Below are positions 58,401 through 64,000 of a stretch of 64,000 nucleotides of DNA, piece by piece. The DNA comes from Lingula anatina. Its lineage: Eukaryota; Brachiopoda; Lingulata; Lingulida; Lingulidae. Every line of letters begins with the position of its first letter. Position 1 is the first letter of the stretch. The stretch is taken from positions 262,662 through 326,661 of the forward strand of contig NW_019775991.1 in assembly GCF_001039355.2 (NCBI RefSeq), read 5' to 3'. Made by a program: the position numbers and the translations under genes. The notes under the pieces were generated by a model. That model was not told the origin of the DNA, ran no database searches, and saw only the letters and a program-made list of their open reading frames with translations.

Positions 58401-60796
58401 AGACGTTTTCGTAATAAATGTTTAGATCAAAGTCGGCACAACATAAGTTCTGCAATAAACGTATTATGATTACAATTGAGACTACGTTTAAATAAGGTTG
58501 CGTTTGAGAGAAAAATGCGATAAAAAATATAGTCAAGATAAAGTTTAATTTGCAACAGTTGAACACTCGACAGTATGTTGAGTAAGTATGCAATTAGCAA
58601 CACACTGAGAGGGAATGGAACGTTTTTTCCATTCCAGCCATTAAAACACAAAGGGCCCACAGGCAGTGAAATCCCTAGAAAACTGAAGGAGCAATACACA
58701 GTCCAACCACGCGCCCATGCTGTGTCATAATGACATCGACAAAATGTTGTTGTTTTTTTTAAATTCGGATAAACAGATGTTAAAGTATGCAGCCCCGCCA
58801 CCAACAGTATCAACAGACCACATTTAAGGTTCAAACCAGACCAAAATCCGACATGAAAGCATTATTTTCTCTCTTATCAACACTTGAAATTGTTGTCTGC
58901 CTCCAAAAATCCGATGTGCGTGTCAAGAGCATTTTTATCAGGGAATGAGGCTATCCAGGCGAATGGCCTCTTTACTGCTTCACCCATAGTGCATAACACA
59001 GACGATTATTGTTTTTTACTGACTGGCCAAAATCATAAAAATATTGTAATCACACTTGTGAAATCTCGCCGAAGGTGCTACACTTACCCAGCGTGTTTGG
59101 GTATTCTGGGCAGATTTCCAGGCCATTCATCTCAGGCTCGCTGCTTATATCCAATATCGATGGTATGACTGTCGTTTTGTTTAAAAACGCCCTCGAATCC
59201 ATCCGGTTAGTAGGCCTAATATGTGATTCTTTCAACTGGATTTCAAAGCGAAAACTACCGAAAATACCTGCTAATATAGACCATTGCCAGAGGACCACGA
59301 GCACTGTTAAAACACACGTCCTCTTTTTCCATTTCCACATGTTGAAACAACACTGCTGTCGCTACCGCTGTTTTTATAACATTACTTGAATATACAGGCT
59401 CCAGATATAAAGCTTACACCCCACTGACGGCATGAAACAGACATAGACTCCCCTTCAAAATCGACGCCTTCAAGATCTCGACGAAAACCGGAAGTAGTCG
59501 TGACGTCACTCAATTCTACTTTCGAAGCTGCTGGGCGATTTTCTGATGAGAAATATTCCTTAGCTTATACAAATGTTGCGAAAATGACCATGCAGATTAT
59601 AGAAAAATCAATTATCAAAATTTAAACTGCGTTATTAGACTGATAAAATCGTGCATTTCTGACCTTGACTTGTCAGTGTGTTACTGAACGCACCGTAAAC
59701 AAGCACGTGAACGCTGCGTTTGATACTTTGTATCAGACGCTTCATTTTACTTGACAACACAGTGTTTATGATGGGCATGACGGGAAAAACAGCGAAAAAA
59801 CACGAACCTCGGTTTTTGTCGATTTCTTGAAGGCGTCGATTTAATGAAGGGCGAACCTATATAAGGGCCTATATCACCCATTCTGCCAGTCTCTCTCTTT
59901 TCATATTTTTTCCAGGAATTATTATCACGTACAATACACAATACAACATCTCCTATAAAAGTAGCCTATATGAGATTAGGCCTACATTTGAGACTAGGCC
60001 CCCTACATTTACATAGGATTGCATTTGAGAGAAAGACAGTAGGCTCTATGTTGAGTAGGCCTAAGTATGCAATTAGCAACACACTGATAGGGGTTGGAAT
60101 ATTTATTTCATGCCATCCGTCAAAACACAAAGAATCTGCAGGCAGTGAAATCCTTCGAAAACTGAAGGAGCTTTACACAGTGCGCCCATGCTATGACATC
60201 GTTAGAAAATTTACAAAAAAAATTCGGGTGAACAGATGTTTAAGTAGGCCTACGCGCCACGACACCTATAGGGCCTATTATCAACAGACCACATTTAGGG
60301 GTTAAAATTGACGAAAAACGAACATATTTTCCCTCTTATCAACACCTGAAATTGTTGTCTGCCTCCAAAAATTCGATGTGCGTGTCAAGAGCATGTTCAT
60401 CAGGGAATGAGGCTTTCCTGGCGAGTCGTCTCTTTACTGCTTCAGCCATAGTGCATGACACAGTTGATCATTGTTTTTTACTGACAGGCCAAAATCAGAA
60501 TAATATTGTAATTGCACTTTAAGTGAAATCTCGCCAAAGGCGCTACACTTACCCAGCGTGTTTGGGTATTCCGGGCAGATTTCCAGGCCATTCATCTCAG
60601 GCTCACCGCTAACATCCAATATCGATGGCATGACTGTCGTTTCGTTTACAAATACCTTCGATTCCATCCGGTTAGTAATTTGCAACGCTTTCAATTGGAT
60701 TCCAAAGCGAAAACTACCGAAAATGCCCGCTAATATACACCATTGCCCGACGATCACAAGCACTGTTAAAACACACGTCTTTTTCCATTTCCACAT
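45208..60796 (-). CDS. B4GALT-like: Second beta-1,4-galactosyltransferase family protein, six exons with far-upstream first exon
   Basis: Minus-strand model: first exon 59088-59340 or 60553-60796, then 47611-47840, 47112-47299, 46545-46667, 45582-45677 and 45208-45394. This gives 358 or 355 aa, with all junctions GT..AG and in phase. The first exon supplies MWKWKK, a membrane anchor (VLTVLVVLWQWSILAGIFG) and CPEYPNTL. Exon 2 starts V-GKTVI, so the join reads CPEYPNTLVGK, the family's C-P-E..L-V-G hallmark, then GGWWKPRDC and IPFRDR. Exon 3 has FNKGRIMNAAF and HDADLIPENDRN; exon 4 YWGWGGEDDD; exon 5 YFMVEHKK; exon 6 DGLNNVKYKLL and the stop at 45208-45210. The metal motif is DAD instead of the usual DVD. 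Intron phases (1,0,2,2,2) equal those of the plus-strand paralogue. The first intron is 11.2-12.7 kb and spans other genes and three N characters, so linkage of first exon to body needs transcript support, although the phase and sequence join are exact. Confidence 0.85.
45476..45530. repeat. (GA)n microsatellite
   Basis: About 26 GA units in the last intron of the minus-strand galactosyltransferase. Confidence 0.95.
46094..46324. mobile_element. MITE family B, diverged copy
   Basis: Left 'taaggatgtattcccaga' and inverted right 'taagaccccatttccat', with 'agatcgatc' subterminal on both sides and 'aattgcagtcagcc' / 'ggctaagctgacagtaat' inside. Intronic. Confidence 0.75.
47479..47511. repeat. 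Poly-A tract
   Basis: A run of about 33 A within an intron. Could be the tail of a retroposed sequence, but no donor is recognised upstream. Confidence 0.8.
48586..48855. mobile_element. MITE family C, complete copy
   Basis: Left 'aaaggctcatccacaatgaa', right 'ttggaaatgagccc', with inverted 'caactccgcggggac' / 'cagcagagttggatcg'. In the large galactosyltransferase intron. Confidence 0.75.
49294..52602 (-). CDS. Unrecognised nuclear-type protein with AT-hook, six or seven exons
   Basis: Minus-strand model: 52555-52602, 51244-52248, 50901-50993, 50601-50653, 49892-50358, 49543-49691, perhaps 49294-49410 as last exon. Phases agree throughout (643 aa if all seven are used). It starts MDEDERTDLILPLLFK, then a Lys/Glu/Ala-rich coiled-coil-like segment (VQQQLKEQKEAEEERKKKAA), a basic GRPLRKRKAE likely nuclear signal, a long Ser/Glu/Pro-rich disordered stretch, KKRKKKSSS, a hydrophobic ARFISLFLWPALLSTIRTPE exon, a second helix-rich segment (KGLVKLKEEKEKMRIKTEAA) and RPGRPRGPW, a canonical AT-hook. 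This points to a nuclear or chromatin-associated protein. I do not recognise the family. The gene lies on the same strand within the large galactosyltransferase intron. The last exon is weakly supported. Confidence 0.75.
52380..52433. repeat. (TA)n microsatellite
   Basis: About 27 TA units in the first intron of the AT-hook gene. Confidence 0.95.
53285..53415 (+). promoter_or_regulatory. CpG-rich promoter-like segment with two YY1-type motifs
   Basis: Contains 'gtcacgtcac' (CRE-like) and two 'aaaatggcgc' motifs, at about 53328 and 53405. The second overlaps the transposase start codon. YY1-type AAnATGGCG sites overlapping the ATG are common in promoters of housekeeping genes and some transposons. 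Confidence 0.4.
53411..53988 (+). pseudogene. Truncated hAT transposase with BED/TTF-type zinc finger (ZNF862/C17orf113-like)
   Basis: The frame starts MAQSHAKKKIRTFNKTWLED and runs 192 residues to the N at 53989, after which a stop follows within nine codons. C36, C39, H65 and H71 (FCSICKR..LVRHVQSEQH) form a BED/TTF-like zinc finger, and GIQVDESCDIA (Asp near 168) matches the first catalytic aspartate region of hAT transposases (DUF4371-type). The rest of the catalytic domain, insertion helices and dimerisation domain are absent. The coding part shows no internal stop, so it is either young or shortened by the gap. Confidence 0.75.
54541..57110. mobile_element. Large palindromic element enclosing a 161-bp tandem array
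   Basis: The left arm, about 55065-55440, and the right arm, about 56725-57110, are inverted copies of each other with clear but imperfect identity (shared blocks include 'gacaaactg', 'actttattacacaatgcac' and 'ttaacatgcctaagaatt'). Between them lies the tandem array. To the left, two further tandem units of about 340 bp ('acataatg..taacagcataatgaccatca') extend back to about 54541. No protein is encoded. Ends and target duplication are not resolved, and the right side meets the N at 57118. Confidence 0.75.
55575..56590. repeat. 161-bp tandem array, six to seven units
   Basis: The phrase 'accgataacacgataagtg' begins at 55611, 55772, 55933, 56094, 56255 and 56416, exactly 161 bp apart, with a last diverged unit at about 56576. 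Each unit has 'cttacagaactgatgaatat', 'cataatacgcaggtcaagtt', 'cgaaaatcagcatgatcggg' and a 'ttttttcagcat' spacer. The first units are more alike to each other than to the later ones. Confidence 0.95.
57119..57235. repeat. Second copy of the hAT right end, after N at 57118
   Basis: Repeats 54262-54376 nearly exactly, including the catgggactcaca palindrome and the TGAGAACACTG terminus. It begins at the N, so it may be a second element end or an assembly overlap. Confidence 0.8.
57240..58475. other. Spacer with no gene recognised
   Basis: AT-rich. Contains 'ataataccatacat' type short repeats at about 57310-57375. No supported coding region. Confidence 0.4.
59088..59340 (-). CDS. First exon, proximal copy, of the minus-strand galactosyltransferase
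   Basis: Encodes 84 residues, MWKWKKRTCVLTVLVVLWQW onward, ending EICPEYPNTL plus one base, followed by a gtaagtg donor. Short basic tail plus one hydrophobic segment is the type II Golgi anchor and stem. It differs from the distal copy by a three-residue net insertion and about a dozen substitutions (for example HIRPTNRMDSRAF against ITNRMESKVF). Confidence 0.85.
59451..59851. mobile_element. TIR element between the two first exons
   Basis: Left 'cccttcaaaatcgacgcctt' and inverted right 'cccttcattaaatcgacgcc' continue into 'caagatctcgacgaaaaccg' / 'caagaaatcgacaaaaaccg'. Total about 401 bp, non-coding. Confidence 0.8.
60553..60796 (-). CDS. First exon, distal copy, of the minus-strand galactosyltransferase
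   Basis: Encodes 81 residues, MWKWKKTCVLTVLVIVGQWC onward, ending EICPEYPNTL with the same phase and gtaagtg donor as the proximal copy. Both copies are open and splice-competent. They may be alternative first exons of one gene, or the remains of a tandem gene duplication. Confidence 0.85.
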
Positions 60797-60900
60797 GTTG
60801 AAACAACACTGGTGTCGTTACCGCTGTTTTATAACACTACTGGAATATACAGGCGCCCGATATAAAGCTAACATCCCATTGATGGTATGAAACAGACATA

Positions 60901-61725
60901 TCACCCGTTCTGCAACCGCTGCAAGACTCTCGTTTAATATTTTTTTCCAGGAAAGATTATCACGTAGAACATATTATACTGTTGAACTGTATAATACCTC
61001 CTCTCTCAAGACTCGGTTAAATTGGCAAAAATGGAGAAACTGACTCCTTGACATATTAGTCTATATCAGTTATTCCGAGGTCGAGGACAGAACAAGGAGT
61101 GTCGTTTTAAAACCGTCGCTTAAAACCGCACACGCGAGAGGAAAGCAAAGGGGGTTATCGACGTGCGGATGAAAATATCTACATCAGGTGAGGAAAAGGG
61201 GGGATGCCGAAAAGCGAGAAATTTTGGAAAAAAGAGAAATAGATGTTGGCGTGTGAAGAAGGCCATATGGTCATTCACGTGTAATTTGGAAGAGAAAATG
61301 AGGATGGCGTGATTAGGTAGAGGGAGTGTTGTCGGTTACTATGTAACGAAATGCGATTAGCAGAGAATCATAGAATCTATCATCCAAGGTATTGTAACTG
61401 CATTATCTAATAATTTGTACTCTCGGTGAAGAGATTTTCAATCACATGGCTAGAGTCATGTGATCCCTTGGAAGCACACTTCCCACTAATTAGATATTTT
61501 CATTGTCGGACAAGCCTCCTAATAAGATCAAGTAGATAAAATTAAAAGACGTTACTTATAGAAAACCATCAAGGTCATGCATGTATGTCAAGGTCAATCT
61601 TACAGAAAGCCCTCAAAGACTTAAAATACAACATTGACTCTCTCTTTATTTTCCCAAGAAAATTATAATCCTTGTATTGACTAGTTTTTATTAAGCACTG
61701 TGTTCATAATGAAAATAAAAACGAG
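60901..61725. other. Upstream region of the distal first exon
   Basis: No gene recognised. Would contain the distal promoter if the exon at 60553-60796 is used; no TATA box is evident. Confidence 0.4.
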
Positions 61726-61726
61726 G

Positions 61727-62282
61727 CTCAGGCCTACCCAACTACCAGACTCGGCACCTAAGGATCCTAAATTAACCGGTATATCGGACCACACTACCCG
61801 TTTTCAAGGTGTGTGTCAGATCGCATTTCGGAGTATCAGCCAGAACACCGACAGGATGAGCCCTGGCATGCTCGGCTGTCACTTTGACTGGATAGTAAAC
61901 GATTGTCGTAAAATCGCTATATGATTTTAAAACCGGGCGCATAAATTTGAAAGCCACCTAGATGAACCTAAGACTGCCACATTAATCTAATACAATGCAA
62001 AAAAGCCCTATCAAAAGTGGTTAAAACATTCAAACCGAATGTCGTAAAGTCCCCATATACCCCCATTGAGACAATAAAATAGAGTACTCTAAAGTAAGCG
62101 TACAGTTTTAGGTTGTTCAGCCGAGCGTGGATGAGCCCGCAGTCGTGCTACAAAATTTATTCTGGGGTATGATACTCCGAAATGCGATCTGACACACACC
62201 TTGAAAACGGGTAGTGGTCCGATATACCGGTTAATTCAGGATCCTTAGGTGCCGAGTCTGGTAGTTGGGTAGGCCTGAGGCT
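61727..62282. mobile_element. Foldback element with 113-bp arms
   Basis: The left arm 61727-61838 ('ggcctacccaactaccagac' onward) recurs inverted at 62170-62282 with very few mismatches, around a spacer of about 330 bp. Overlapping open frames in both directions are a consequence of the palindrome. Unrelated in sequence to the foldback at 17310-17720. Confidence 0.9.
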
Positions 62283-62289
62283 GAAACCT

Positions 62290-63925
62290 GCAGGTTGACA
62301 AATACAAGGATGACATTCCTTGAAATTGTGCTATAAATATAATACAAATACACCTTCTCTCAAAAATATTGTGAGCCAGATTTTCCTTACAGCGCAATGG
62401 CTGCTTGCACGAGACAACTGCTTACTATGTTGTGTGACCGTAGTTGGCGGCAAACGCTATCTAATCTATATGTTCAAGTGATGAATTTCCCATCAATGAA
62501 TAGTGTGGCAGTTTATTAAATTGCAAGAACTTCACGTAGAAAATAAGGCATTTTGCCTTATCAAAATCCGTCCCAAACGCCAGATAAGTAGGCAGACTTT
62601 ATTTTCCTTTACCTCAATATCTTGATAATCTCACTCTTCATACATGAAGGTGTGGTTTTATATCATAGCTTGCCTCTTTTACTTACAAATATCCTACAAT
62701 GCTGCTATAAATGGAATACCATTATTGACTAGCTTCGAACAAAATGCAGTTTTATTAAATTCTATATGATAAATCATCTCATATATTTTTCAGAAGTATG
62801 CAGTGAAGGATTAGTTTGCTCTGTTTTATAGTTTATAGGTTTCTAATGACTTTGGAGTCCCTTTTCTATCATGGATGTAAATCCATTCCTTATTTAACCT
62901 AAGGCTATTTTGGATATTAGGTTGAATTAAGGACTCGAGCAGTACAAGTACACAATAACTCTTCAGTTTAATGTTTCTCCTTTATTATGTAAAAACTGAT
63001 ATTCCAACAACTAACCATTAAAGGCGGAGGGCTCAGGCGCCAAAGTAAACTTCCAGAGTTCACACCCCACCCTTTATAAAAACAAATGTTGTGTGCTAGC
63101 TGTCTCACTTTAAGGTCAGTGTTTCAACATAAACGCTTCTCAAAGTCACAATTCTTTGGTGAAAACTCGGGAAGATATTTTGTTCGAAAAAATATACAGT
63201 TGTGCGTGAAATTACCTCATTTCGCAATTCTTAACAAATGTTTACAAATCCTATTTTTTTTCCAAATGAAAGGGAAGGTATCAAAAGCATCGCCACTTTT
63301 CCTATTACACATGCCTATAATTTGCTTGTTTGGGTTCAAAAGTTTTTTCAAATTCTTCTTGTTTACCGGATTACATTCCATTAGTCTGTTATGATCTCTG
63401 ATTCAGACTGCCGAGAACGGGAGTGAACAAGTATGTGTTAAGATAAAATAAGGTTTGTAATTGAAAAAGATCAAAACCCGTTGATAAAGCACTTTGCAAG
63501 CAGACAGTTCGTCTACCTCAACAAGCTACGTTGACAGATACATGGACCGTCCAAGTTCCTCCCCCCCCCCCTTTTTTTTTTCTAAAACGAAATGGCAGCC
63601 GGCTCAGCATTCGATCATACAGGTATTTTATTAAAAGGCGATAGACACTATCTCCACAGAAATACTGCAAAATAAAACACTTGAAATCTTGGATCCGGGA
63701 GCGATTGTCTAATCTGATCAATTATCTACGCTGCTTTTACAATTACCGAACATAAATAGATTCTAAATACGTTCATGATAACAATTTTGCCGGCCACTAT
63801 TGTGTATCCGCCCTGAAATTATCTCTCTCCAATTAATCTGTGTAGAAATGACGTAATGTTTAATATACAAATCGTATTACAAAATCTATATCCACACGGT
63901 GAAGGCTGCGGGGGCGGGGAATTTT
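62290..63925. other. Intergenic, no gene recognised
   Basis: AT-rich with a C/T-run at about 63558-63580. Short open frames without support. Confidence 0.4.
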
Positions 63926-64000
63926 AGGGACCATTCCCGTTGACCCATATCGGCCTTCGTGGTTCGACCCAACTCTGCGGGGACTCTCGCTAAGTGCAAT
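63926..64000. mobile_element. MITE family C, cut by the window end
   Basis: Reads 'agggaccattcccgttg' and then 'caactctgcggggactctcg', the left end of family C (compare 16257 and 48586). Confidence 0.7.

Larger units (their letters stand above)
58480..60900. repeat. Tandem duplication of galactosyltransferase first exon and flanks
   Basis: About 58480-59415 and 59975-60900 are colinear, including 'gcaattagcaacacactga', 'ggcaggcagtgaaatcc'-type blocks, the first exon and its upstream flank. Identity is clearly lower than in the N-associated duplications and no N lies here, so this is a true older duplication. A MITE sits between the copies. Confidence 0.85.

Noticed and set aside
1-64000. CRISPR array, bacterial operon, rRNA or integrated viral genome
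   Set aside because: No short regularly spaced repeats with unique spacers (the 161-bp array lacks spacers), no operon structure, no rRNA segments and no recognisable viral structural or polymerase genes.

Overview
The window is eukaryotic and animal. It has short coding exons bounded by GT..AG splice sites and separated by AT-rich introns, a metazoan gene set (a Misshapen/TNIK-type kinase exon, two beta-1,4-galactosyltransferases, a monocarboxylate transporter), many microsatellites and many small inverted-repeat transposons. The mix, with families that end in sequences such as 'ggcggatcc' or 'ggcccgtagcc', looks to me like a marine invertebrate, but I cannot name the phylum. There is no prokaryotic organisation, CRISPR array or convincing tRNA. 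All gene models were spliced by eye from splice sites, reading phase and family knowledge.

Layout. 0-2 kb: one exon of a GCK-IV kinase (minus) among MITEs. 2-6.7 kb: an intron-less two-domain glycosyltransferase-like gene present twice, the first copy cut at both ends by single N characters. 6.7-14.3 kb: a transposon-rich stretch with direct duplications, a nested insertion with a readable empty site, and a transposase remnant. 15.4-20 kb: an eight-exon beta-1,4-galactosyltransferase (plus). One intron carries a 97-bp-arm foldback and a minus-strand motif that satisfies every core position of a hammerhead ribozyme. 20-29 kb: no gene recognised. 29.5-42 kb: a five-exon SLC16-type transporter (plus) with a 9.9-kb first intron. 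42-45 kb: no gene recognised. 45.2-60.8 kb: a second beta-1,4-galactosyltransferase (minus) with two alternative or duplicated first exons far upstream. Its giant intron contains an unrecognised AT-hook nuclear-type gene (49.3-52.6 kb), a truncated hAT/BED transposase gene, and a palindromic element built around a 161-bp tandem array. 61-64 kb: another foldback and a MITE cut by the window end.

How the genes relate. The two galactosyltransferases share intron positions and phases and are paralogues. They are type II Golgi enzymes that add galactose or a related sugar to N-acetylglucosamine ends. The 2-6 kb gene is also a predicted type II membrane protein with a DxD-like motif, so three of the recognisable loci are glycan-related. 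I see no evidence for co-regulation.

Caution: seven single N characters (2010, 4290, 9485, 21699, 48998, 53989, 57118) probably stand for collapsed gaps. Five of them sit at the edge of a near-identical duplication, so several apparent tandem duplications may be unmerged haplotypes or assembly overlaps.
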